Shown here in pieces: positions 8,715-18,895 of a DNA stretch of 64,000 nucleotides. The notes below the pieces were generated by a model, which was not told the DNA's origin, did no database searches, and saw only the letters and a program-made list of their open reading frames with translations. The stretch lies in the NCBI GenBank assembly GCA_900323505.1, contig OOIN01000003.1:1550001-1614000 (forward strand), read 5' to 3'. Source of the DNA: Ustilago trichophora. Its lineage: Eukaryota; Basidiomycota; Ustilaginomycetes; Ustilaginales; Ustilaginaceae. Each line of letters opens with the position of its first letter. Positions within the stretch are counted from its first letter, which is position 1. Made by a program: the position numbers and the translations under genes.

Positions 8715-10025
8715 ATGAACGGCCCAATCGATCAGAGCGCACTCGAGTCGCTGCTCGACTCTTCCCGTATCGGCATTCTCGACGGTGGGCTGGCGACATA
8801 CCTCGAGGACGGACTCAACTTTGATCTGTCCAAAGGTCCTCTCTGGAGCGCACGACTCCTTGACGAGAAGGAGGACGATGTCAGTGGAGGAAAGGGGCAA
8901 AAGGGTATCTTTGACGCTCACTTGCACTATCTGCAAGCAGGTGCAGGCATCATCGGCACTGCTACTTACCAAGCTTCACTCGAGTCTTTTGCACGAGCCA
9001 ACTACGATCAGGCTTCGGCGTCTCATCTCATGACCAAGGCCGTCGATCTGGCCTGCGAAGCACTGCACACTTACAACAATGCCGCAGCATCTTCGTCATC
9101 ATCGAGACCCACGATTAGCTTGAGTCTTGGTCCCTACGGTGGCATGCTCAGCAACGGAGCGGAATACACGGGAGACTACCGACGCACCTTCCTGCCCGAA
9201 TCGGATCCTCAGCGCGAGCAGCAGCCGTCTCTCGAGGAGATGGCGGCATTCCACCAGAGACGTATCGAAGCTTTCGTTGCTCAGCCGAGCTGGAAGGATG
9301 TTGGCCTGCTCGCCGTCGAGACGGTGCCACGAGCAGACGAGGCACTTGCCTTCCGAATGGCACTGGAGAACGTGGTCAAGAGCCATCAGCAGCAAGGAAA
9401 GCCTCTGGAGAGGAAGCCCGTGTACATTAGCATGGCGTTCCCGGACGACAAGCGCCTGCCTTGGCCTCCACTGAAGAATAGTTCGGCTGACGATGAGGAC
9501 ATGGACATGGACGAGGACGATGATGAAGTGGACGCGGCTGATGAAGAGGAAGCTTTCCAAGAAGAGATGAACTGGCTCGTTCAGATCGTAACTGACACCA
9601 AGGTTCAAGGTCAAGATTCGCTCTGGCCAGTCGGCGGTATCGGCATCAATTGCACCAAGCCTTACCTGCTGCCCAAGCTGGTTGAGCGCATGTCGACGTC
9701 ACTGCTCACTCTCAACCGACCCGCCAGCGAGGGTGGTATGGATCTCGCGCGCAGAAGGGCTGAAGCGGGTCAGCAAAAGCCCCTGCTCTATCTGTACCCG
9801 GACGGTGGACTGGTCTATGACCCGGTCAAGAAGATCTGGCTCACCCCATCCAATGCTGGTGATCTTGGAGGCGATAACTCGGCAGCATCGTGGGCATCCA
9901 ATTTGATGAAGCTGGCCAAGAGCATCACTGCCGCTACCGATGTATGGAGCGGCGTATTTGTAGGTGGATGCTGCAAGAGCGGTACGGACGAGATCCAGGC
10001 GCTGTGCCAGTGCAGGTCGCTCTAA
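8715..10025 (+). CDS. MHT1: Homocysteine S-methyltransferase, Mht1/Sam4-like
   Basis: A 436-residue single-exon protein of the homocysteine S-methyltransferase family. It transfers a methyl group from S-methylmethionine or AdoMet to homocysteine to make methionine. The N-terminal strand GILDGGLATYLED is the family's barrel start. The zinc site is complete: one Cys in GGIGINCTKP and two in FVGGCCKSG near the C-terminus. AGAGIIGTATYQASLE and SLGPYGGMLSNGAEY are further family blocks. An acidic low-complexity insertion (DDEDMDMDEDDDEVDAADEEE-type, around residues 258-277) sits mid-barrel and lengthens the protein beyond the usual 320-330 residues. The ATG at 8715 (cacaATGaa) is the first in frame; the upstream open frame has only non-ATG codons. 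Confidence 0.9.
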   Translation: MNGPIDQSALESLLDSSRIGILDGGLATYLEDGLNFDLSKGPLWSARLLDEKEDDVSGGKGQKGIFDAHLHYLQAGAGIIGTATYQASLESFARANYDQASASHLMTKAVDLACEALHTYNNAAASSSSSRPTISLSLGPYGGMLSNGAEYTGDYRRTFLPESDPQREQQPSLEEMAAFHQRRIEAFVAQPSWKDVGLLAVETVPRADEALAFRMALENVVKSHQQQGKPLERKPVYISMAFPDDKRLPWPPLKNSSADDEDMDMDEDDDEVDAADEEEAFQEEMNWLVQIVTDTKVQGQDSLWPVGGIGINCTKPYLLPKLVERMSTSLLTLNRPASEGGMDLARRRAEAGQQKPLLYLYPDGGLVYDPVKKIWLTPSNAGDLGGDNSAASWASNLMKLAKSITAATDVWSGVFVGGCCKSGTDEIQALCQCRSL

Positions 10026-11113
10026 AGTGTCGCCTTGCTGCAAATATCATCCCTATCCCGCAAAATAGTCTGACAAGTGTGTTTCAGCCGTGATATGAGA
10101 ATCATCCGCACGAAAGGAGGTGTCATGGACGAGCATGGGCTGATGCTCATGCGGACTGTCAGCCCCGTGAAGCGCCGTGAGGAACACGGATCGAATGTGT
10201 GTGGAAGGAAAGATCAGGCGAGCTGAACACAACACAAGATTGCCACGATAGCCTCCGTTGGCCGAGTGTCGGGCGAGAACGTCGTCGTATCATCGACTCC
10301 TTCATGTCGCTTCTTCTGAAACGCTTGCTTGTACTTGAAAGAATCCGATCCTCCGGTAATGTCGCATTCAGATGCAATTCAGTTTGTGGTACAGAGGTAA
10401 TCTTTCGCGTACACGCGCGTGAAGAACAGGTATCACTACCAGCGAACACGCGCTCGATACTGCAGAGAAGCAACAGTCAATGATACACTCACATTTGCCG
10501 AAGAATCCAAAACCTCGTTCTACCATTGTTCCGATAAAGACAAGACCATCGGTCTCTTATCCACCCCGCGGTTCATTTAGAGTTGCCATTTCCTCCAGCA
10601 TCGAGAAAAGCATCACCCAGATTTTCAAGGAGCTGAAGAGAAGCTCCGTGAACACGAAGAAGAAATGCGACATGTCCCCGTGGACAGGCATTTGCTCGTT
10701 TCACCCCGACTTGCTTTAGACGTTGAAAGCGTCGAGCTTCAAAATCCGGAGCGGAGGAGAAAGGGAGAGGGAATTGGAAGGAGAGAGATAGAGACCCTTG
10801 CACATCTCTACCTCGCTTAAGCACGTTGCAGATCCAGCAAAGCAAAGCACCAAAACAAAAACAAAAAGGCAGACTGCGCAGCAAAAAAGTGTTCTAAAAA
10901 GTCTGCAATAGTTTGTAACGCTTCTTGGCATGCATTCAGTGCACACTATTCGTCGTATGGTTGGTTACACGATGGTGACTTGACATGATCTGTGTTGTGA
11001 TCTTGCACCGGGACCGGTGATGACCATTTGGACCTTGCAGCTCCCTCACTTTCGACAGCTGCGGGACAGCCCTACAAATCATGCGGGACAGTAGCACGCG
11101 CACACATCCACAC

Positions 11114-11157
<44 letters not shown>

Positions 11158-13047
11158 TGCATGAATCTGCGCCCCCCATACCCGTACCTCTCCGTCGAAT
11201 CTCGTGCCATCGTTAGCCTTGCATTTTGACGAGGTAACACGGGACTCGGGCGTCACTGCAGCAAAGCTAATGCAGCTGCCAAACAGGTGTCGACATGTAC
11301 ACGGCGTCCCGCTCCTACCTCGTTCTACTGCACAAAGCTGCTCCACTCTGCAATGCAAGTCTTGGTCGCCTTCTCAAGAACCATCTTCGACAACGATCTT
11401 CAGTGTGCAGGACACTCGCATTAGTCTCATACGTGCAGAATCAAATATACAATGTATGGCACACTTTGTGCGACAGTAGTGAGGCAAGGATCTCGAAATT
11501 GTGCGCGGAGTCTACATCGCCTTTATGCGGAGTTGATCAGCCACTGGACGCCATCCGACAACATTTTTCCGATAGTTTCACCAACGTTGGCCCGCGATAT
11601 CTTCGCCGCGCCTTCTTCAATACCATGAACGGTATCCTCGACTTGCTGAAGCCACAGCAACAAGCTTGAGTCACAGCAGCGATGAAACTCCATGGCGTCG
11701 TCGCTGGCGATCGGAGCGTTGTTTTTTTGTGGGGCTGAAAGTGGCGACTTCTAGCGTCCCGATGGTGGCCCCGAAACAATGGCCAGATCAGATCGCGTTT
11801 TCAGGCTGAACCCACTCCTCTGGAACGATCCTCCCTTTCTTCCACTCATTCACGTCGTTCTCCCACAGCAGTTTTTGCCGTGAACGGCGAACAATGAGTC
11901 CCAGTATATCATCAGCACAATGCGCAATGGGCTCTTCCGTGCTTCTTGGATGCCAAGGTCGCATTTGACGACATCGAGCAGACCAAAGCCTTGGCTGCTC
12001 CTAGTGATTCTTGACAATGGTCCAAGATGCCTCCTTTTCGTCATGCGGTGAGCTCGCTTATTTCCTTTGGTTTACCTGCCCTTCCCGGGTCAGATTTCCG
12101 TCAAAGGAGAGACAAATTCAGCACCGGAACCTGAGCACCGCTGTTCTTGGCATGTCCGCTTGGCGAAGTTATCCTCCTGTCTTCAGTATTTGTTCCCTTC
12201 GTCATCCCCCAGGATTCGCAAATCTTGGCGATTCTGGGTCGTTCTATCCGCGCTGCTGCTAAAGGTCCTCCTAGCCCCTCTGACAGTGGGTGTGTGCGAG
12301 GCCACTCATTCTGAGCCCTTTTCAGGTTCTGGATCTGCCTCATCAGAAGGTTCCAACGTAGAAGATGAACCTCAAATCTACCGCCGGATCTCTCTTACCA
12401 GCCCTCGCTTCCTCATCCAGGGACCGTACGCCAAGTCCCGTGCTTGAGGCTCAATCCGTCCTCGGGATCCCGAGCATGGTCTCATCCCCCCGCTTCTTAC
12501 CCGAGCTTGAGGCTTCGAGCACGATCCACATGCTCTTGTTGTGAATTGCTGGTTAGGTTGTGGAAGACGCTGCTGCTGCTGCCGCCTCCCGTGGCTCCTG
12601 TGAATGCTTCCGTGTGACGATGAAGCGTGCACGTTTTCCCTGTAAAGCTGACAAGGATCCGTGCAATGGTACGGAATACATTGCGCCGAACATGTGCATC
12701 ATTGTCTGACTGCTGGTTGTTCGGAGATCTCAGCTGCTCGAATGGTTTTGCTCGGGATGACGTTGGGAGAGTAGGAAAGAGAAGGAGAGGCTGGTTGAAG
12801 CTTTGCAGGTCTGTCATGCAAGGACGGGAAGTCACCGCGCTTCCTTCGATTGTTTGTGTCGACACTTCTGTTGCCCTTGCCCTTCGAGATCAGATATAAT
12901 CAGAGCCCCTTCGTCGCCTTCGCCCTCACCCCCCATCGCATACCAGACCTTCCACCTCCTAGATCACCTCGACTCCCGTCTCCACTCTCTCGCTTAATCT
13001 GCGCCTCTCCTTCTAGACCTACCCTCAAAGTAGACTCGACCTCGACC
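10026..13047. other. Long gene-poor region
   Basis: About 3 kb between the methyltransferase and chitin deacetylase genes, both +. It contains the CA repeat at 11101-11155 and scattered short frames of 60-125 codons on both strands, without recognisable domains or plausible exon structure. The longest ATG-started one (11295-11669) reads as a chance frame. Pyrimidine-rich sequence at 12900-13047 is likely leader of the deacetylase. I see no RNA gene. Confidence 0.5.
11101..11155. repeat. (CA)n microsatellite
   Basis: Near-pure CA run with two early interruptions, in the gene-poor region. Confidence 0.95.
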
Positions 13048-13965
13048 ATGCGATTCACTTCGATCCTCGCAGCGGGTGCTGCCCTCGGCGCGGCCCTGCT
13101 TACCCCAGCCACCGCCTCGCCCACCGTGATGAGCAGCATCCCGGACCACATCTCTGAGACTGTCCGTCGTGAACTCTCCTCGCTCCCCGCCGATTCCTAC
13201 ACTCTCTTCGACCGCAATGCTGGTCCCTCATCAGGACCGCTTGACAAGCGCGGTTCTCAGATCAACGGCGTCCAGACCACCTGCCGAAGCGACAACTGCC
13301 TGTCTATGACATTCGACGATGGCCCCTACGATTGGCAGCGCAAAGTCGTCGATACACTTGGCAACGCCGGCGGGCAAAAGGGAACCTTTTTCGTCAATGG
13401 CAACAACTTCCGCTGCATCTACGACAACGACTCGGTCAGCAGGTTGCGATACGCCTACGAACGTGGTCACGAGATTTGCTCGCACTCGTGGAGCCATCCG
13501 GACCTGCGACAGCTCAACAACCAGCAGCTCGACCGTCAAGTGCAGCTCGTGGAAGATGCCCTGTGGAAGATCATCGGTGCTGTGCCTGCATGCTTCCGCG
13601 CTCCGTACGGCAACATTCGCGATGACCAGGTTAGATACCTCAACGACAGGTGGGGTCTCGTCGTGGTCGGCTGGAACCGAGACACCAACGACGCTAACGG
13701 TGCCGGTACCGAAGCAGGCCTCAACACGTACAGGAGCCTTAGGCCTCCTCAAAAGGCGATTGTGCTCAACCACGAGACTGTCCGTGGCACCGTCGATGTC
13801 GTCATCCCCCAGGCCGTCAACATCGTCCGTCAGAACGGCTACTCGCGTGGAAGCCAGACTGTCGCTTCCACCCTCTGGTACAACCCTTACAAGGTCGTCG
13901 GTCGTTACCAGAACCGCGACGGTTCCTGGACTTGTGGTGGCAAGCCTGCCCCTGGTCAGTTCTGA
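13048..13965 (+). CDS. Secreted chitin/polysaccharide deacetylase (CE4)
   Basis: A 305-residue single-exon protein. A signal peptide (about residues 1-24, MRFTSILAAGAALGAA then TPATAS) is followed by a Kex2-type site LDKR at 65-68. All five carbohydrate esterase family 4 motifs are visible: TFDDGPY at 88-94 (metal Asp91, with Asp90 as likely base), HSWSH at 146-150 (metal His146 and His150), RAPYGN, WNRDTND and the LNHE catalytic-His motif. The enzyme family removes N-acetyl groups from chitin or chitooligomers in the cell wall or apoplast. There is no hydrophobic C-terminal tail, so a GPI anchor is unlikely and the product is probably soluble. In plant-associated fungi such enzymes can mask chitin from recognition; a role of that kind here is inference. 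Confidence 0.93.
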   Translation: MRFTSILAAGAALGAALLTPATASPTVMSSIPDHISETVRRELSSLPADSYTLFDRNAGPSSGPLDKRGSQINGVQTTCRSDNCLSMTFDDGPYDWQRKVVDTLGNAGGQKGTFFVNGNNFRCIYDNDSVSRLRYAYERGHEICSHSWSHPDLRQLNNQQLDRQVQLVEDALWKIIGAVPACFRAPYGNIRDDQVRYLNDRWGLVVVGWNRDTNDANGAGTEAGLNTYRSLRPPQKAIVLNHETVRGTVDVVIPQAVNIVRQNGYSRGSQTVASTLWYNPYKVVGRYQNRDGSWTCGGKPAPGQF

Positions 13966-14376
13966 TCATCTGACATGAGTGTTCCGCTTTCGATCCTGGA
14001 TTCAAAGTTTCGATGCTTCGTCTCGCATCTCGCCGGGCCACTGACCTTTTTACGATGTTGGCCTGGTCTTACTTACCACTTCGGCTTGAGCACCATCTAG
14101 CTCGCCGGCCTTACCTTTGCATACCATACATATTTTCTTCCTAGCATTGCACACTATTACCTTGCCTTCGTCTTCGCTTGCGTTTTCCGCACGACTGTGA
14201 CGGGAAATGCTTTCTTTTGTCTACTCCTTCTTTGATGTGCTCCGTAAGTTGAACAAACACGAATCTTGTCTCGTGCCTGATTTTCTTGTGTGTGTGCAAA
14301 GCAGCATGTGTTGTTTGTATTGAATGGTAACTGTATTCCGTGAGAGTGCTTTGGTGTTGCTCTGATGTAAGCGGGA
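13966..14376. other. Convergent 3' spacer
   Basis: 411 bp between the deacetylase (+) and ERG28 (-) stops. I see no gene; it likely holds both 3' UTRs. Confidence 0.5.
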
Positions 14377-15193
14377 TCATCTGACGTAGGAGCCGTAGTG
14401 CAGGTACATGGCAGTGAGACTCGAGGCTGGGATATGTCAGATTGGAAGAAGAGCAGAGATCATGGTTAGCCTTATTTGAGCCCCGGTCTGCCGGTGTTCG
14501 TGCGTAACACTTACAAGCGACGATCAGAGGGCTGATAATGCCCGGGGAAATTTTGGCCGTCTTGTAGATGAAGGTCTCGGAGATAAAGTGGGCAAGGGCG
14601 ATGACGAAGGACCACATACACAGCTCGTAAGCGCTGTCGTTACCAAGGGAGATCGGAAGATGAGAGTTTGAGGATAGGTCAGCGTGATCAGCTATAGTGT
14701 GAGAGGGAGAAAAGGTTGGCGGACTTACACCTTGTCATGGATGTTGTAGGCGGCGTAAGCACGAACGATGGCCGAGGTGAAGTTCCAGATACCGAAGAGG
14801 CGGGCGGAGAGAGGGGTGACTGTCCGATCACAAGAGCGACGTTCGAGGGTTGACAGCAGAAGAAAAGAACAGACGAGGGGAGGACACGAAGGGAGGATCA
14901 GCGCTGAGTCTTGTCAGGATCGAAACGCGCCAAGAGGACACCACTTACTCTGTAGACCTGCGGACGAGTAGACCTTGGCGCTGGCTTTGTGGTTGAAGAA
15001 GTTGGTGGCACCGTTGAGCTGGGCTGTAACCGCAACCAGGAGCAACCATCGTGGCAGCAAGCCGTCAGGGATCCCTGTTGTGAATGGCAAGTCGATGACG
15101 AAAACGAGGTCTGTCAGTCTGTGACCTTTTGACCAAGGAAAGCATTCGGCGTGTCTACTGAGGATGCTCACATTCGCTGATCGTCGAAGACAT
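14377..15193 (-). CDS. ERG28: Ergosterol biosynthesis scaffold protein Erg28
   Basis: Five small exons on the minus strand: 15193..15172, 15074..14949, 14819..14729, 14633..14515, 14426..14377. They splice in frame to 135 residues (human ERG28 is about 140). Introns are 97, 129, 95 and 88 nt with GTGAGC/GTAAGT donors and CAG acceptors. The product reads MSSTISEW then LLPRWLLLVAVTAQLNG, TPLSARLFGIWNFTSA, AYAAYNIHD, SFVIALAHFISETFIYKTA and ends YGSYVR. These match Erg28's four-helix layout. Erg28 is an ER membrane protein that tethers C-4 demethylation enzymes (Erg25-26-27) of sterol synthesis. The second exon has an alternative in-frame acceptor 36 nt upstream. The gene is divergent from the DNA ligase, 420 bp apart. 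Confidence 0.88.
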
Positions 15194-15613
15194 CTTGAAT
15201 CGAACAAAGTTGGTGTACGAAAGAGAAGCGAGAAGGATACCTAGACACGAGCTTAATGCACACACGCGCACACGCACGGACAGCAGCTGAGCTCGGAACG
15301 CGGAATTGTTGACAGCTCTCATGAAAGCTGTTTGTTTTTATGCGGAAGGAGTGCGGATCATTCAGGGTCCAATACGACGCATACAACAACACAACGCCAC
15401 CGGTCTCGACTGGAGCTTGTCTCTGTTCTGTGATCAACCTTAGACTGCCGTCGACTATGTTCAGGCGACTGCACGCTACAGTACTGGATTCAACTCTGTC
15501 CGCATTCCTACAACGTCGGCGGCTCAGCTTAATTTTTCATCGGCATACACCCCACCACAGTTGCACCACCATCAACATAGTCATCATAGACATAATTGTC
15601 CCCATCAACAACG
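15194..15613. other. Divergent promoter between ERG28 and the SWIM-ligase gene
   Basis: 420 bp shared 5' region. It is CA-rich in places and contains no recognisable gene. Confidence 0.5.
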
Positions 15614-18431
15614 ATGTCTGCCATGCTCACCAGCATCTCGATGGCGGACGTCATCGATCCGGACACCGCCGTTTTGCACATACCAAAGATGATTCGACAA
15701 GACGAATACGGCTACCGCACCAGCGTCGACGGCAAAGATGTTCCGCCTCTTACAGTGATTCCGCTCAACGTGCCCTTTACAATCTCAAAGAGTAACGGCT
15801 CCGCCCCTACTTTTACGCTGAAGCGGATGACTGACGGTTACTACGTCTGCTCTTGTCCCGCTTGGAAATTTAGCACCGAGCGCGACAAGATGCGCAAGTC
15901 ATGCACGCATCTCAAGGATGTCCTTGGCGAAACATACGAATCCGAGCGAATCGCTCTGGCCAAGCAGGCGAGGAGCTCCGTCTTTGAACACTCCAAATTT
16001 CGCAGGACAACCTCGGACGGACATCACGCAAGGCATAATCATGCAAAAAGTATGCTGGACGATCACTTTCGACACCTCTCACAAAGTCAACCCGAGGCAT
16101 CGTCTTCTCAGCTTACCAAGTCAGCCTCAACGTCCGCTGCTCCAGCTGCTTCACGCGAAGGTGCTGTCAGCGGATTGACACGCTCTAGCAGCGCTGTTAA
16201 CGCTGATTCCAAGCCTGCGACGGCATCTGCCAGCAAAGCGCAAGAGGATAGCGACACCGAAACCGAGGAGGAAGAAACGTCCTTGTCTCAAGCAGTGGCC
16301 CCTCGAAGCGCTCAGACGTCGGCTTTGGTGCTCGAGAAACAAGCTCCTACCGCAATTGACAGCCGCATTCGGCCGGCATATGATGATAGCGACGATGACA
16401 ACTACGGTCTCGATCCCGACGACGTCCAATTGTCTCCATCGAAACGCGCTCGACACGGCAGAAGATCCGCTCGCGACAATGGTGACGACGACAAGGTGAG
16501 ACCAAACCACATTTCAAGTCTAAGATGTTCCATCCTTTCGCTCACTCGAATGCTCTTCTCTTCTCTGACATCAACTTCCACAGGTCTCTCTGCTGCTCGC
16601 CAAGCCTTGGCTGTTGGATGCAGACCCTGCAAAACCCCGATCAAAGGCCATGGATCCCACCGGCTGGTGGATCAGTGAGAAGCTGGACGGAGTGCGAGCT
16701 TTCTGGGATGGCCAGAGGCTATACTCACGCCAAAAGATCGAATGGAACGCGCCATCCTGGTGGAAGGAGCGTAAGTCGACAGTCTGATCCCAGATGTATG
16801 AGCTGGCTGTTGAAAGGCTAACCCATGCTTTGTCCCCTGTCTCTGGACATTCGCAGGACTTCCAAAGGACATCACCCTCGACGGCGAGCTCTGGATGAAG
16901 CGAGGCACCTTCGATCAGACATCGCAGATCTGCCGTACAACTGTAAGATTGGGCCGATTGCGAACGTTTTCTCATTTCCTAGAACGCGACTCGATGGAGC
17001 GGCAGTGGCTTCGCGAACAGGTCGGCGGACGGATTGCCAGTCAAGATCGTTTGCGTGCCGAGCGATCGGCTCTGTCCCTGATGCGGTCCTCAGCGCGGGC
17101 GAGAGGCGCTGCAGAACACACTGCGACCGCTTCTTCGATAACAGCGCCGTCCGGATGGAAAGCTTGGAAGCGTTCCGCACGGAAGACTTCCGCTTTCAAG
17201 CGACAACGAAAGACAAGGTCAAAGTTGAGAGCGTATCCCGCCTTACGCTTTGCTGTTGCCAGTTCGTTTCTGCGTGCTCTGTTCGGACGTTCGGCTTCCA
17301 GCTCGAGCTCATCTCTGTCTGTGGAGCCGCAACTGCCTCGCCGTGCTTCCATCAAGCGATGTCCGCGGTGCGGCAAGATTGTCAAGCGAAAGGCAGTCAC
17401 GGACTCGGATCGTTCTGCAGACGTGGCACAAGAAGAGAGGGCGAATGCTGATCGGCTTCTTTCTGACCTTCCTTTGCCCTCTGCCCCTACCATTCCCGCT
17501 TTGTATCACAACGCTACACCTGGCATGTCCTCGACATCATCACGACGACCACATATCTATTCGATGCTGGACACCTCACGATCGGGGATGTCACACCGAA
17601 CGGTACCCTCTACCTATACCCATGTATGTCGTCGCAAATCAAAGAGCTCCAACGAGTGGCATAATATCAAGTTTATGGTGCGTATCCAAGACGAGAAACT
17701 CACGGTTGAGCGAGCAAAAGTTATTTTGAAGACACTGACCCATCCATTGTACACTTACCCGTTGACATGCGCAGATCTTCGACGCGCCATCGATGGGCTC
17801 TCGACCAGTAGAAGAGCGCTGGGCCGAAATTGAGGAGCGCTTTGGCTCCACCGACGGTCTGGACATTGATTCGCTAGAAGGTCCGCAGATCAAGCTTGTC
17901 AAGCACATCCGGTGCGAAGGTCGCGACCATCTGACCGATCTGATGAAGTCTGTTGAGCTGAAAGGCGGCGAAGGGTAAGTACTTTGGCGCTTCGAGCTTT
18001 CCTCTGACCCGGAATGACTCCTGACACTTGCTATAATTTCCCTGCTCGTCCACAGACTCATGCTCCGCCAGCCAAAATCGAAATACGAAGGCAAACGAGG
18101 CAACACACTTTTCAAGCTCAAATCTTGGTACGATGCTGAAGCCGTCGTCATTGGCTATGCGGAAGGCACCGGTCGACACGAAGGCCGCACCGGCTCTCTT
18201 GTCGCCAAAATGGAGTGCGGGACGGTCTTTCGTGTCGGAACAGGTATGTCGGACGCCATGCGCGACAACCCTCCGCCGTTGGGTACGATCATCAACTATC
18301 GTTTCTTTGAGCTGAGCGAGGATGGGTATCCCCGCTTTCCTGCTTTCCGGGGGATTGCCAGGGATAAGTCTAAGCCTAAAGATGCGATTGTTCGACCTCG
18401 TGCAGGTGCCCTAAGGGCTGCCGAAGACTGA
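15614..18431 (+). CDS. SWIM zinc-finger / ATP-dependent DNA ligase fusion protein
   Basis: Exons: 15614..16495, 16584..16770, 16857..16942, [insert 16943..17644], 17645..17677, 17775..17974, 18056..18431. Residues 79-99 (CSC then CTH) form a SWIM zinc finger (C-x-C...C-x-H). A Ser-rich, acidic linker of about 180 residues follows. The ligase core has motif I EKLDGVR (nucleophile Lys327), motif III LDGELW, IIIa KFMIFDAP, IV EGLMLRQP and V LFKLKSW. The C-terminal OB-fold motifs NPPPLGTIINYRFFEL and GYPRFPAFRG resemble those of small bacterial ligases. With the 702-nt insert spliced out the protein is 587 residues; with it retained, 821, both in frame. It is likely a DNA end- or nick-joining enzyme with a DNA- or protein-binding SWIM module. 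The start is the first ATG after an open TTG-led frame. The four ordinary introns are 81-97 nt. Confidence 0.8.
16943..17644 (+). other. 702-nt in-frame insert in the ligase: long intron, exitron or coding insertion
   Basis: It begins with a GTAAGA donor straight after codon ACT, and its length (234 codons) keeps frame with no stop. From about 17440 to 17643 there is no AG dinucleotide, so the first AG is AAAG at 17641-17644, immediately before a segment in register with SSNEWHNIKFM. Family alignment leaves only about 10 residues between motif III and KFMIFDAP, favouring removal. The open frame contains CPRCGKIV, which could be a zinc knuckle if translated. Confidence 0.55.
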
Positions 18432-18895
18432 AGGACATGCGTATCATCATCATGTATCGTTTCTATTCTTTCCATCATCTCGGTCCGAAGTATGCAATGA
18501 GATTTTGGCAACGTAAAGGTTGTATGACAGGGTCGCGACCAGAATCGGGGTCATCGGGACAATTTTCCCACCGGAAATGTGAATGCTCAAAAAAGTGTGG
18601 AGCGCTTGAGCCGCTGCAAAGTGATGGCATCTGTTTGAACGCATGTGGCCCCCGCATGTATGCAACACGCAACAGGCTCCTCTCTCTCTTGGCATGTTGT
18701 TCAGCCGCCGGTGGATTGCTGTTGATCGTCAGCAAGATCCGTTGACTCTTCTCTCACACCTGAACCCTTGTTTGAGAAACACTACTTTCACTACGGCCCT
18801 CCCTTCCCCCCTCTCCTGTTAGACATATAGACTCCAAGACAACAGCATACCACCATTCGATGTCCTAGCAAAACAGCACACCTACTACCACAACA
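18432..18895. other. Intergenic spacer, tandem genes
   Basis: 464 bp between the ligase stop and the alpha/beta hydrolase start. CA-rich and pyrimidine-rich leader sequence just upstream of 18896; no gene seen. Confidence 0.5.

Noticed and set aside
11295..11669. 124-codon ATG frame in the gene-poor region
   Set aside because: No recognisable domain; taken as chance.
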